From Chlorogloeopsis fritschii PCC 6912 (GTDB lineage Bacteria; Cyanobacteriota; Cyanobacteriia; Cyanobacteriales; Nostocaceae), in assembly GCF_000317285.1 (NCBI RefSeq), contig NZ_AJLN01000040.1, positions 1-64,000 of the forward strand: a stretch of 64,000 nucleotides of DNA, in the 5' to 3' direction. The position numbers were made by a program, and so were the translations under genes. Positions 49,006 to 57,110 of the stretch are shown here, piece after piece. The stretch's first letter is position 1, and the number at the start of each line of letters is the position of its first letter. A model generated the notes under the pieces. That model was not told the DNA's origin, searched no databases, and was given only the letters and a program-made list of their open reading frames with translations.

Positions 49006-49734
49006 ATGCATCATGAAGTAAAAATTTTGGAACCAACTGATTTATGGTATTTGCAAAATAATATTAATAAAGACACAAATAAATATTACCATCCTACCAA
49101 AAATATTCCCCTGGTTCAGCAAGTTGAAATTAGACTAGAAAACTCTGGAGTAATTATTCAAAAAGGCACATTGCACAGTTGTGTTGGAAAATTAACTTAT
49201 GATGTTTATAAAACTGATAATAGATTGAGAGATATATGGGTGTCTTTAACAACAGAAATAGAATTTAATGCACCTGTATATCGAGGTTTAGGTATGGTTT
49301 ACCTAGAACCTAGACAAAAAGGTTATTTTTTACATTACACTCCAATTGAAGTGTCAGAGCAAGAACAATGGGAATTTGATGATGGTGTATTTCAATTTTG
49401 TTCTGACAATGTCGTGATAGGAGCAAAAAAATTAAAATTCCGCCAAATGGCTGCCTCTGGGGATGGAAAATGGAGAATTGCTCTCAAAGCTTTACCAGGG
49501 CAAATAGCAAGAGTGATTACAGGTACTTTAGCACCTGCTAAAGTCATTACATTAAAAAGAGGAGAAACTTTAATTGCCGATTATGACATGGTCAAAGGAT
49601 ATACAAATGGTGTAACAGAAGATTATCGAAAATTAGGTCATTTTGGTAAAGGTGGTGGGGAGGGTTTTATTTGGATTTATAGTGGTGAGGGTAAATTATT
49701 AGTATCTGAAACTGATAGTTTGGGTCTTGGATAA
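49006..49734 (+). CDS. AIM24-like protein
   Basis: 242 residues, no signal or membrane segment. The beta-strand rich middle and the closing GRV-type pattern (YRGLGMVYLEPRQKGYFLHY, FCSDNVVIGAKKLKFRQMAA, GGGEGFIWIYSGEGKLLVSE) suggest the AIM24/TRAP-like beta-helix-like fold, though the N-terminal 50 residues are not typical. AIM24 in yeast is a mitochondrial protein for inner-membrane organisation; bacterial members are uncharacterised. The base composition is more AT-rich than neighbouring genes (many AAA, ATT, TTA codons), which may reflect transfer. AT-rich leader without a strong SD. Confidence 0.6.
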   Translation: MHHEVKILEPTDLWYLQNNINKDTNKYYHPTKNIPLVQQVEIRLENSGVIIQKGTLHSCVGKLTYDVYKTDNRLRDIWVSLTTEIEFNAPVYRGLGMVYLEPRQKGYFLHYTPIEVSEQEQWEFDDGVFQFCSDNVVIGAKKLKFRQMAASGDGKWRIALKALPGQIARVITGTLAPAKVITLKRGETLIADYDMVKGYTNGVTEDYRKLGHFGKGGGEGFIWIYSGEGKLLVSETDSLGLG

Positions 49735-49813
49735 TTAGCAGCGATCGCCTAGTAAGGAAAGTATACGATCAACATAGAGTATATTCACGATTGGCTCCGA
49801 GGCGATATTGAAG

Positions 49814-50203
49814 ATGCCCAGATGGAAACTAGTAACAGAATTCTCGTTTGATAGTGCTCATTTCATTAAAGATTATGATGGCCCCTGTGGTAGGTTGCAC
49901 GGGCATACTTATAAGGTACGAATTGAAGCAACATCATCTAAGTTGCACTCCTCACAATATTGTCCGCATCCAGTAATGGTGGCTGATTTTAGAACTTTGC
50001 GTTGGGCAAAGCAGGATGTATCTAAAGGAGGACTGGATCATTGCGTTCTCAACGAAGTCTTGCCTCCAGAGTATGAAACCACAGCTGAGATGATTGCTAA
50101 GTTTATCTATGACGAAACCAAGAAACGGGTGCCACAGGATATACAGTTAAAAGTTGCAGTGTCAGAAACTCCAAATTCTTGGGCAGAATATGAAGACGAC
50201 TAA
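49814..50203 (+). CDS. queD: 6-carboxy-tetrahydropterin synthase (QueD/PTPS family)
   Basis: 129 residues from the ATG that starts MPRWKLVTEFSFDSAHF. Zn ligands are His in FDSAHF and the two His of RLHGHTY; the catalytic Cys is in GPCGRLHGH; the His/Asp pair is in LDHCVLNE; and a Glu near the end (AVSETPNSWAEY) anchors the pterin. The enzyme would turn dihydroneopterin triphosphate into 6-carboxytetrahydropterin in queuosine (preQ0) synthesis. The other que genes are not in the window. A TTG two codons earlier is the only alternative start. Length is normal. Confidence 0.93.
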   Translation: MPRWKLVTEFSFDSAHFIKDYDGPCGRLHGHTYKVRIEATSSKLHSSQYCPHPVMVADFRTLRWAKQDVSKGGLDHCVLNEVLPPEYETTAEMIAKFIYDETKKRVPQDIQLKVAVSETPNSWAEYEDD

Positions 50204-50229
50204 AATTTAGCTGTATTGATTGAGTTGTC

Positions 50230-50994
50230 TCACAAAGCCAGTAAGAGAATGGTGTAAGCTGCTGCACCTAACACAAATGCCCAAAAGCAGCTTTCCCGCT
50301 CTTCTGGTAGTTCTTCTTTGAGGACATTGAGCACAACTCCCCCTGCTAAAAACGCAAATAAAACAGCGATCGCGCTGGCTTGAATTTCTGTACCGCTACC
50401 AAGCACCCAACCGACAATAATTGCTGCTGCTAGTATCCAGCGCCCGATGCGATCGTAAAGATGCTTATGGTGTTCGCGCAAACTATCGTCATTCACAACA
50501 AAGTGTAGTGTCATGGCTATACCAAACAGTAGCAAACTTGTAATATCCTGCTCTTCGCGATGTAGCAGCAGATAGCCAATCAATGCATTGTAAATAGCAA
50601 ATGAGATGATGTGCAGCCAAAATATGGATCTACTGGTTATATCACCTTGTCCTTGTCGTTGTAATCGGTTACGAGAGGACATTGCTAAACGTTCCAGCCC
50701 GTAGAATATAGTTAAACCTAGTAAAGCTATTAAATAGACGTGGTGTTCTATGTATGGAATTATCCCCTTTCCTAAGTCTTGTAACACTGTTTGGTGTTGA
50801 CTTAATTCCGGCAAAATATGCACAAAAACATAAGCCACCGATACTCCACCAGCAGCACTCAACCAGCGACTACGAGGAATTCTCTTGAATCTCAACCTCC
50901 CAGCGTACAGGTGTGCCAGTGCTAAACCGATAGCAATCAATGCTGATAAAATTAATACGCCTTGGGCAGATGAAAAAGATACTGGAATGGCCAT
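50230..50994 (-). CDS. ZIP-like integral membrane protein
   Basis: 254 residues with about eight membrane helices. Features like ZIP metal transporters are AYVFVHILPEL in the second helix (cf. H-x2-P-E), TLHFVVNDDSLREHHKHLYD in the middle, where ZIPs have a His-rich metal site, and AFLAGGVVLNVLKEELPEE near the end. The canonical HNxPEG is not present, so it is a divergent member or a separate family. It would sit in the plasma membrane, and metal transport is inferred only. It converges with queD. The AT-rich region behind it holds its promoter. Confidence 0.7.
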   Translation of the reverse strand: MAIPVSFSSAQGVLILSALIAIGLALAHLYAGRLRFKRIPRSRWLSAAGGVSVAYVFVHILPELSQHQTVLQDLGKGIIPYIEHHVYLIALLGLTIFYGLERLAMSSRNRLQRQGQGDITSRSIFWLHIISFAIYNALIGYLLLHREEQDITSLLLFGIAMTLHFVVNDDSLREHHKHLYDRIGRWILAAAIIVGWVLGSGTEIQASAIAVLFAFLAGGVVLNVLKEELPEERESCFWAFVLGAAAYTILLLAL

Positions 50995-51344
50995 TACGCT
51001 ACTAGTGACTCATAAAAATCATTTAGTTTGATTACTACTATTACTAATAAAAGTAGCTATTAATATTTTTAGCGCTTCTACCAGAAGCTGAATGCAAATT
51101 ATTACTAAGGGGTAAATATAAAAAGCAAGTAAAAATTAAAGAAATAGTTTTATAAATCTGTCCATACTATTACTAAATTAAGTACAACTATTAAAAAAAT
51201 GCATAAAAACATTATAAATATATTACTTTTGATAATTTATAATAAATAGCTCTCTTTCGATAGAGGTAAAAAATCCAAAAACGTATCAAAATCGACAACA
51301 GACATACTTGATTAGATAACTTATATCTAAATGAAAGACTAAGC
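50995..51344. other. AT-rich divergent promoter region
   Basis: About 350 bases between the divergent ZIP-like and protease genes. It is very AT-rich, with runs such as ATTACTACTATTACTAATAA, and nothing gene-like. Promoters for both genes are expected here but I cannot assign boxes. Confidence 0.5.
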
Positions 51345-52661
51345 ATGATGCAGAGAATGAGCAGAAAAAATATTCAGAATACTTCCGATTTAAACTTTTA
51401 CGCTCGGCAAAAACAACCAATCAAGTTAGAGAAAGAAGCTTTGAAAACAAACTATTTTCTAGGCAAAGTCTTATGGCATAAAGAAGCAAAACAGTTATTC
51501 CTATCCCTCATAGCCACAGGCATAGGTTTATTGAGTGGCTGCACAGTTGAAATTCCCACAACAAGGACTCCTGAAAGTAACGTTACCCAACAAGTTCAGC
51601 CGCCAACACCCACAAACAATCGCCCCCTAGAACCAACTCCTGAAGACACCAATTTTGTAGTTGCAGTTGTAAACAAAGTAGAGCCATCAGTAGTGCAAAT
51701 TAACACTGCTCGCACTGTGCGCACTGAAGTACCAGACATTTTTCAAGACCCATTTATTCGGAGGTTTTTTGGCGATCGCGTACCGACACAACCACAAGAA
51801 CGTGTCGTGCGTGGTGTTGGCTCTGGTTTTGTCATTAGTGCAAATGGTCAAATTTTGACTAATGCTCACGTTGTTAACAACGCTGATAGAGTAACGGTTA
51901 CCTTTTCTGATGGTCGCAGATTAGAGGGTAAAGTACTGGGAACTGATCCCATTAGCGATGTTGCAGTTGTACAGGTTCCTGCCAATAACTTACAAGTAGT
52001 AGAGATGGCAGATTCCAAGCAGGTACAACCAGGACAGTGGGCGATCGCGATCGGTAATCCCTTAGGTTTGCAAAGAACTGTTACAGTCGGTGTAGTTAGT
52101 GCTATAGACCGTTCTGTGAGCGATTTAGGAATTTCTGAGCGTGGTGTTGGTTTTATTCAGACGGATGCAGCCATTAATCCTGGCAATTCTGGTGGCCCTT
52201 TGTTAAATGCTCGCGGGCAAGTCATTGGCGTCAATACTGCTATTATCCAAGGTGCTCAAGGAATTGGCTTTGCCATTCCCATTGAGACAGCCCAACGCAT
52301 CGCCCAACAATTAATTACCGAGGGCAAAGTTGAATATCCTTACATCGGTATTGAGATGGTAGCCCTCACACCAGAAATTAGGCAACAAATCAACAATCTT
52401 CCCAATAGCAATATTCGGGTTGGCACAGATACAGGTGTTCTAATTGTTCGCATTGCCCAAGGTTCTCCAGCAGCCAGAGCTGGGCTGCGCCCAGGAGATG
52501 TTATCCAGCAAATCAACAATCAACCAGTGACAACAGCCGAACAAGTTCAGCAGGCAGTTGACAAAAGTGGGGTAAATAGCAATGTACAAATGCAATTACT
52601 ACGCAATGGACAAACTGTGCGAGTAACTGTACAACCTGCACCCCGCCCAGCTAGAACCTAA
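51345..52661 (+). CDS. Deg/HtrA-family serine protease (HhoA/HhoB-like)
   Basis: 438 residues. A basic N-terminus leads to a hydrophobic segment ending in a lipobox-like LLSGC (about residue 66), so the enzyme is likely exported to the periplasm or lumen. The trypsin-like domain has His in LTNAHVV (about 175), Asp in PISDVAVV (about 205) and Ser in NPGNSGGPL (about 281). One PDZ domain follows (about 330-430, GVLIVRIAQGSPAARAGLRP). Family members degrade misfolded proteins under heat and light stress and form trimers or larger cages. The Pro/Thr-rich stretch at 75-100 is a linker. Single-gene unit with AT-rich leader; paralogues elsewhere in the genome are likely. Confidence 0.9.
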   Translation: MMQRMSRKNIQNTSDLNFYARQKQPIKLEKEALKTNYFLGKVLWHKEAKQLFLSLIATGIGLLSGCTVEIPTTRTPESNVTQQVQPPTPTNNRPLEPTPEDTNFVVAVVNKVEPSVVQINTARTVRTEVPDIFQDPFIRRFFGDRVPTQPQERVVRGVGSGFVISANGQILTNAHVVNNADRVTVTFSDGRRLEGKVLGTDPISDVAVVQVPANNLQVVEMADSKQVQPGQWAIAIGNPLGLQRTVTVGVVSAIDRSVSDLGISERGVGFIQTDAAINPGNSGGPLLNARGQVIGVNTAIIQGAQGIGFAIPIETAQRIAQQLITEGKVEYPYIGIEMVALTPEIRQQINNLPNSNIRVGTDTGVLIVRIAQGSPAARAGLRPGDVIQQINNQPVTTAEQVQQAVDKSGVNSNVQMQLLRNGQTVRVTVQPAPRPART

Positions 52662-52849
52662 TAGATTGGGTTTATACCAATTCTATGTGAGTCTGCACTG
52701 AATCGCGATCGCTGGCAGAGTGACTATCGAGTTGTATCAGATATTACCGATAATAATGCTTCTATCAGCACTCTTGCTTCGTTTGTAGTTTTAAATGGGC
52801 AACCGGACGCACAACAAATCTAAGAGAACTCTGACTTCTTTCAAAAGAT

Positions 52850-52877
52850 GTAGAGACGCGATATATCGCGTCTCTAC
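52850..52877. repeat. Perfect 28-base palindrome with GTAGAGACG arms
   Basis: GTAGAGACGCGATA and its exact reverse complement. It shares the outer nine bases of each arm with the palindrome at 13693-13722, while the centre differs. Both lie in intergenic DNA. Confidence 0.85.
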
Positions 52878-52977
52878 GAGGGTTTTGGCATTACGCAAAA
52901 TTAATTTCATACGTTAAATCAGCAACGCCAACACATGATCTCTGTTGGCATGAACTGTGCGACTTCATTGCCATTAC

Positions 52978-53006
52978 AAAAGCCCGGCGATTATAACCGG
53001 GCTTTT
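52978..53006 (+). terminator. Bidirectional hairpin terminator
   Basis: Ten-base arms AAAAGCCCGG and CCGGGCTTTT around CGATTATAA. T tracts are present on both strands, suiting the protease gene on the left and the DUF1997 gene on the right, which converge here. Confidence 0.85.
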
Positions 53007-53120
53007 GAGTGGGGATATATTCCCCAGAGGTTTAGATATAAGAGGTTAAGTATAAATCGTTAATTTGTAGGCTGATAATGACTACGAAACTTGGGCTGTT
53101 GATTTCGGAAAAAAGTTGAT

Positions 53121-53699
53121 CTAAGTAACTGGATTTGTGATGGGAATCATGGTAGAGGTATCTGCACTAACTTGCATCGACTTAGCCCAAGCTTGATAAT
53201 CCCGTGCTAGTTGACGTTCCAAGCGGTGCTTCATAGTCAAAAGAATGCCATGGAGAAATGTATTACCGGCAGTTTCTAAAATTGACTTGGGTGTTAAGAA
53301 CAAGGCAGGGGGTAACTCAACTTGTACCGTCAGATCTGCTCTTCCCTTGAGCAATGTGGCAGTTCCCCTACTTTCAGGCGACAGATTACCCGTGAGATTG
53401 AATTGGAAAGACTTTTTTAGGTACTCAACTCCATGAATCTCACAAGCAAGCGATCGCAGATTGATTGTTCCGTCTGCTTGCGCCCAAACCTGCAAATCAA
53501 CTGTTGGTTGAAAACTGAACATCATAAAATTTAGAGGGCGAAGCTTGAGCCGAAACTCTGATGGACTCAATTGTTCTACTTGAGTGCGATCGGTGACAGC
53601 CTGAACCAAACGCTGTGGTTGACGCAGATAGTGTTCAATTGGAACTGCCTGATTAGGCACGTTCATTGTCAAGTCTTGAGATGCATGGAACTTAAGCAT
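53121..53699 (-). CDS. DUF1997 family protein
   Basis: 192 residues, typical for this cyanobacterial and plastid family. Recognisable blocks are IEHYLRQPQRLVQAVTDRTQ, RLKLRPLNFMMFSFQPTVDL, and the C-terminal LETAGNTFLHGILLTMKHRL followed by RQLARDYQAWAKS. The strands with a C-terminal long helix suggest a START/coenzyme-Q-binding-like lipid pocket, which is inferred. No signal peptide. It precedes the DCC-family gene on the same strand with about 85 bases between them, so they may be co-transcribed. An alternative start at the second Met (MNVPNQ) is possible. Confidence 0.88.
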   Translation of the reverse strand: MLKFHASQDLTMNVPNQAVPIEHYLRQPQRLVQAVTDRTQVEQLSPSEFRLKLRPLNFMMFSFQPTVDLQVWAQADGTINLRSLACEIHGVEYLKKSFQFNLTGNLSPESRGTATLLKGRADLTVQVELPPALFLTPKSILETAGNTFLHGILLTMKHRLERQLARDYQAWAKSMQVSADTSTMIPITNPVT

Positions 53700-53785
53700 A
53701 GGTAAAATTCCGTTTTCCCTACGAAAGATACTTAATAAAGTAGGTATAAAATTTCAGAAAATCAGTTAAAGCTGGTTGTAAGTAC

Positions 53786-54268
53786 TTACTCACTTAGTTG
53801 ACAGCGCCCCTGCGTGCTACACTCGGTACGCTTGTTGCGATCGGCAATAATTGTCGCTAAATCAGGTCTTCCAGTCAAAGTGAGTCGCCAGCCAGCCCAA
53901 ATTCCATACAGCCTATCGACAATAGGGCCAATCACAGGCCACTTGGTTGCAGCGTATACCCATCCCATCCCTAAGGCTTCGTAAACTCGACGAAAGACTT
54001 CGACATTTTTGATTACACTACCGTCGGGGAGAACAGCGTGAATACGCCCCATCGCCGTTTCAAAGTCTACACCTCCATGCTCTTGGGGATTATAGTTTTC
54101 GTCCGCAATATCTACAAATGCTACTAAGCCTCTACCTGCATCCCGCTTTTTCAAGAAGTTGACTTCTCGCATACACAACGGACACTCACCGTCATAGAGT
54201 AACTTGATTTGCCATGACGGTATTGCAGTTCCAACGGCTTCATGGGACTGAGTTTTTGAAGAGGACAT
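53786..54268 (-). CDS. DCC-family thiol-disulfide oxidoreductase (DUF393)
   Basis: 160 residues with the family mark DGECPLCMREV: Asp, Cys and Cys of the DCC name, the two Cys forming a CxxC pair in a thioredoxin-like fold. The rest follows the family (FVDIADENYNPQEHGGVDFE, MGRIHAVLPDGSVIKNVEVF, WPVIGPIVDRLYGIWAGWRL). A hydrophobic patch near the C-terminus may touch the membrane. Redox partner unknown. It is divergent from the flavoprotein gene with about 155 AT-rich bases between them, and shares strand with DUF1997. Confidence 0.9.
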   Translation of the reverse strand: MSSSKTQSHEAVGTAIPSWQIKLLYDGECPLCMREVNFLKKRDAGRGLVAFVDIADENYNPQEHGGVDFETAMGRIHAVLPDGSVIKNVEVFRRVYEALGMGWVYAATKWPVIGPIVDRLYGIWAGWRLTLTGRPDLATIIADRNKRTECSTQGRCQLSE

Positions 54269-54424
54269 AAGTATTTCTCAATTAATTTATGTCTTAAGCG
54301 AGGCTAAAAAGCCACATTAATTATTTTAATTAAATTTAATAAAATTTAACAACTGTTCTTTGGTGGGAAAAATCTCAGTCAAATTCGAGATATCCTTAAG
54401 CAGGTATTATGCATATTTTTCTTC

Positions 54425-55441
54425 ATGGCTGAAAAGTCTTGTCAATCCTCTTGCCTAGTGATTGGAGGTGGAATTTCTGGTTTAATTGCTGCTACAGTTC
54501 TGCAACGTCACAATATTCACGTTACTGTAGTTGACAAAGGTCGAGGAATCGGCGGGAGAATGGCGACTCGTCGAATTAGACATCCTGAGTACGGTGAAGG
54601 TGTCTTTGATTACGGCGCTCAATACTTCACTGTTACTGACTCCAAGTTTCAGTCTTGGGTTGATACTTGGATTCAAGAGGGAGTTGTTCAGGAATGGACA
54701 CGAGATTGCTTCAGTCATAATCAACACTTAAGCAATGGTGAAGTTTACTATCGGGGAGTCAATAGCAACCGCAGCATTGCCCAACATTTAGCTCAAAACT
54801 TGAATGTTTATACAAATACAAAAGTAGTCAGTTTTGAATGGCAGGGCGATCGCTGGCAAGTAAAGACTGAAAACAACGAAACCTTTTCAGCAGATGCGTT
54901 AGTGCTGACACCACCGATACCCCAAACTCTAGAACTACTAGAGCGTTCACAAATTCAACTAGCACCCCAATTGAGACATAGATTGGAACAGGTAGTCTAC
55001 CATCGCTGTATTGCGGTACTTGCTCTATTAGAGCAGCCCTCTATGATTCCAAGTCCTGGCGGTATAAAGTTGGATGGAGAACCTCTAAGCTGGATTGCCT
55101 GCAATTACAAAAAAGGAATTTCACCGCAAGGCAATGCGGTTACACTCCACGCAAGTTCCAAGTTCAGCGAAACTAACTGGGAAATGGACAATTTAGCGAT
55201 CGCCAATCAACTTCTAGAAGCTGCATCTGAATGGCTAGGCTCGCAGGTAATAGAGTTTCAGGTGCATCGATGGCGCTTCAGTCAACCACAGACAGTATAT
55301 GGTGAGCCTTTGCTTGCATTAACAAAGCCAGGATTGCTGGTGATGTCGGGAGATGGTTTTATTCAACCGAATGTTGAAGGCGCTGCTTTATCAGGTTTAG
55401 CTGCTGCCGAGTATTTGCTGAAAAATTTTCAATCTAAATAG
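54425..55441 (+). CDS. FAD-dependent oxidoreductase, renalase-like
   Basis: 338 residues. The N-terminal Rossmann motif is VIGGGISGLIAATVLQ, with Asp/Lys at the ribose loop (VVDKGRGIGGRMATRR), as in renalase and protoporphyrinogen-oxidase-like amine oxidases. The GGRMATRR block with GVFDYGAQYFTVTD is characteristic of the renalase group. The C-terminal FAD contact is SGDGFIQPNVEGAALSGLAA. Bacterial renalases oxidise isomers of NAD(P)H, which is plausible here. Full length, no signal peptide, weak SD. A dispersed repeat follows its stop. Confidence 0.87.
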   Translation: MAEKSCQSSCLVIGGGISGLIAATVLQRHNIHVTVVDKGRGIGGRMATRRIRHPEYGEGVFDYGAQYFTVTDSKFQSWVDTWIQEGVVQEWTRDCFSHNQHLSNGEVYYRGVNSNRSIAQHLAQNLNVYTNTKVVSFEWQGDRWQVKTENNETFSADALVLTPPIPQTLELLERSQIQLAPQLRHRLEQVVYHRCIAVLALLEQPSMIPSPGGIKLDGEPLSWIACNYKKGISPQGNAVTLHASSKFSETNWEMDNLAIANQLLEAASEWLGSQVIEFQVHRWRFSQPQTVYGEPLLALTKPGLLVMSGDGFIQPNVEGAALSGLAAAEYLLKNFQSK

Positions 55442-55445
55442 CAGA

Positions 55446-55502
55446 GCCTCGAAACCCTCGTTACCAGGTTGAACCTGGTAACGAGAACTAGAGCCTCTGG
55501 CT
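55446..55502 (-). repeat. Bipartite palindromic repeat, copy 3 (reverse)
   Basis: CCTCGAAACC followed by CTCGTTACCAGGTT-G-AACCTGGTAACGAG (55457-55485), then AGAGCCTCTGGCTC. Read on the minus strand it matches copy 1 at 162-207 nearly base for base. With the partial copy at 56571-56613 it brackets the following hydrolase gene as a direct repeat. Confidence 0.85.
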
Positions 55503-55585
55503 CACCAGAACACATGAAAAAACTTTCTTCCCTTCTGCCTACTTTCGCTTATCCGCTCCGCGTCTACTGCCGTCTGCCTTCTTCT
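55503..55585 (+). repeat. CACATGAAAAAACTTTC repeat and GC-rich tail
   Basis: CACCAGAACACATGAAAAAA then CTTTCTT, repeated from 4583-4612 (opposite strand) and 13863-13889. It runs into CTACTTTCGCTTATCCGCTC, also present near 37335. It ends at the hydrolase stop. Confidence 0.65.
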
Positions 55586-55587
55586 AC

Positions 55588-56448
55588 TTAACGTTTATAA
55601 ACCAAAAAACCAGCGATCGCATCTAGCAGTGCTTCTTTTTCATCTGCCCGAATCAGGTGAGCGCTATTTTCAAAGATTCTTAAGTCAGAATTCTTGATGG
55701 CTTGAGCTATCTCTTCAGAAAATTCTGGAGGACAAATCCAGTCATGCCGCCCTCCAATGACTAAAGTCGGTATGGTAATTTTGTGTAATTGGTCAAGTAG
55801 ATTATAGTTGCGCAGAAAGCCACCAAAGGCAACATTAATGGCATCAACCGACAGAATCGCCCGATCCCAAGTTTTGCTAGATACACCAGGATCGTAAGTT
55901 AGCGAATACATTGGCCCCATGACTTTAAAATATTCTCGTAGCTGTTCTTCATTTTCAAAGGAGCCATCCCAGAGTCGCTGGGCAATTTTCTTTTGTTCTT
56001 CGGTTCCCCGTTGTGCCAAAATTTCTTGCGCTCGTTGTAGAAAGCGAGAGCTAGCTGCTGTAGCAATCACAATCAAATGCGATACGTGCTGAGGATAGCG
56101 AACCGCATAAGATAAAGCAACCATACCACCATAGGAAGTGCCAATAACAACGATTTGATCGAGTCCTAAGTAACGGCGCAGCGCTTCCATGTCTTCGACA
56201 TTATTATTTAGAGTGTAGGTTTCTTTGAGTCCGCGAGCAGAACGCCCTTGCCCTCGATGATCGAAGTAGACTAGTTGTAGTTTTTGAGCAAGAGGAGAAA
56301 AAGCAGGTTTATATGAAGTATGATCTGCACCAGGGCCACCGTGAACCAAAAAGGCAACTGGTTTGGTGTGAATGCGATCGCCATCTACTACTAAAGAAGA
56401 ACCTTCTACGTCAAAGAAAATCTCTGTATCTCTGATTTTTGCTCGCAT
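55588..56448 (-). CDS. Proline-iminopeptidase-like alpha/beta-hydrolase
   Basis: 286 residues with the classical fold and an intact triad. The oxyanion region is FLVHGGPGADHTSY, the strand 4 loop DHRGQGRSARG, the nucleophile Ser in VIGTSYGGMVALSYAV, Asp in GGRHDWICPPEF and His in NSAHLIRADE. The HGGPG motif is that of the S33 / proline iminopeptidase group, but substrate range in this group is wide. No signal peptide, start at MRAKIRDTEIFF. It stands in contrast to the triad-less relative at 5075. The gene is bracketed by two direct copies of a palindromic repeat. Confidence 0.88.
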   Translation of the reverse strand: MRAKIRDTEIFFDVEGSSLVVDGDRIHTKPVAFLVHGGPGADHTSYKPAFSPLAQKLQLVYFDHRGQGRSARGLKETYTLNNNVEDMEALRRYLGLDQIVVIGTSYGGMVALSYAVRYPQHVSHLIVIATAASSRFLQRAQEILAQRGTEEQKKIAQRLWDGSFENEEQLREYFKVMGPMYSLTYDPGVSSKTWDRAILSVDAINVAFGGFLRNYNLLDQLHKITIPTLVIGGRHDWICPPEFSEEIAQAIKNSDLRIFENSAHLIRADEKEALLDAIAGFLVYKR

Positions 56449-56570
56449 TTTTCACTCCTACCCGGCATACTCATTTTCTCCGAAAAATTAGGATAGTACT
56501 ACTTGCGATCGCATAGGTAGCAGTTTCTGGGGGATTCTAATTACACCAGCCCCAACAGCCACCAGGCAAA

Positions 56571-56613
56571 CCCTCGAAACCCTCGTTACCAGGTTGAATT
56601 TGGTAACGAGAAC
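56571..56613 (-). repeat. Palindromic repeat, partial copy 4
   Basis: CCCTCGAAACCCTCGTTACC and following sequence match 55445-55489, with CC to TT change in the loop side (GTTGAATTTGG). Only the CTCGTTACC...GGTAACGAG palindrome is present; the GAGCC/GGCTC half is missing. Confidence 0.8.
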
Positions 56614-56655
56614 CTGGAACTGCAAGCCAGCCGATAACCAATAAGGATTTTGCCG

Positions 56656-56859
56656 ATGTCAGATTCAATCAACTGCCAACAAATACTGTGTAAGACTATA
56701 TGTAATGAATGTGCTTTTCATCTGTTGGTAGAGGGCGTTGTGCAATGCATTCATCCGGATGAAGCAGATGTTAATTGTGGTACTATAGCTTTCTGCAATT
56801 CTTTCCAACCGATCCGAGAAGTTGATAGTCCTTGTGTAACATACGATAACGATGAATGA
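56656..56859 (+). CDS. Small cysteine-rich protein (67 aa)
   Basis: MSDSINCQQILCKTICNECA followed by FHLLVEGVVQCIHPDEADVNCGTIAFCNSF and a short acidic tail. There are eight Cys in 67 residues: a CxxxxC, CxxxCxxC cluster at the N-terminus, then single Cys at intervals of about 6-13. Such spacing suits a zinc or iron-sulfur site, but I recognise no family. An in-frame TTG lies two codons earlier; the ATG is preferred, with AAGGATTTT a few bases before. Expressed alone or with the small peptide that follows. Confidence 0.65.
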   Translation: MSDSINCQQILCKTICNECAFHLLVEGVVQCIHPDEADVNCGTIAFCNSFQPIREVDSPCVTYDNDE

Positions 56860-57003
56860 TGAAGCTGTTGCACCTTAAGTGCGATCGCTCCCACTCAAAC
56901 TTAAAAACCTAAAATACGTGGCGAATAGAATTCGCTGCTACACAAACAAAGCCTTCCTTCGTAGGCTATGTATTACTCAGTCTTTATTTTCCTGATTTTA
57001 TTG

Positions 57004-57108
57004 ATGAACGATACATTCAACAACACCCAAGAATGGTTCACTGTGTTAGGCTACCTGAGCTTTACTATTTTCATTGCGTGGTGTGTATTTGCTACACAGA
57101 AAAAATGA
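57004..57108 (+). CDS. Possible small membrane peptide (34 aa)
   Basis: Reads MNDTFNNTQEWFTVLGYLSF then TIFIAWCVFATQKK: a polar start, one membrane helix of about 18 residues and a basic end, the layout of photosystem or cytochrome accessory peptides. I do not match it to a known one. The ribosome-binding site is poor, and its stop lies two bases from the stop of the convergent TPR gene. Kept as a candidate because the composition is protein-like. Confidence 0.4.
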   Translation: MNDTFNNTQEWFTVLGYLSFTIFIAWCVFATQKK

Positions 57109-57110
57109 AT

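Larger units (their letters stand above)
52662..53120. other. Intergenic region with palindrome and terminator
   Basis: About 460 bases without a gene. It contains a 28-base palindrome (52850-52877) and a strong hairpin (52978-53006) that can serve both the protease transcript and the convergent DUF1997 gene. Nothing else stands out. Confidence 0.6.
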
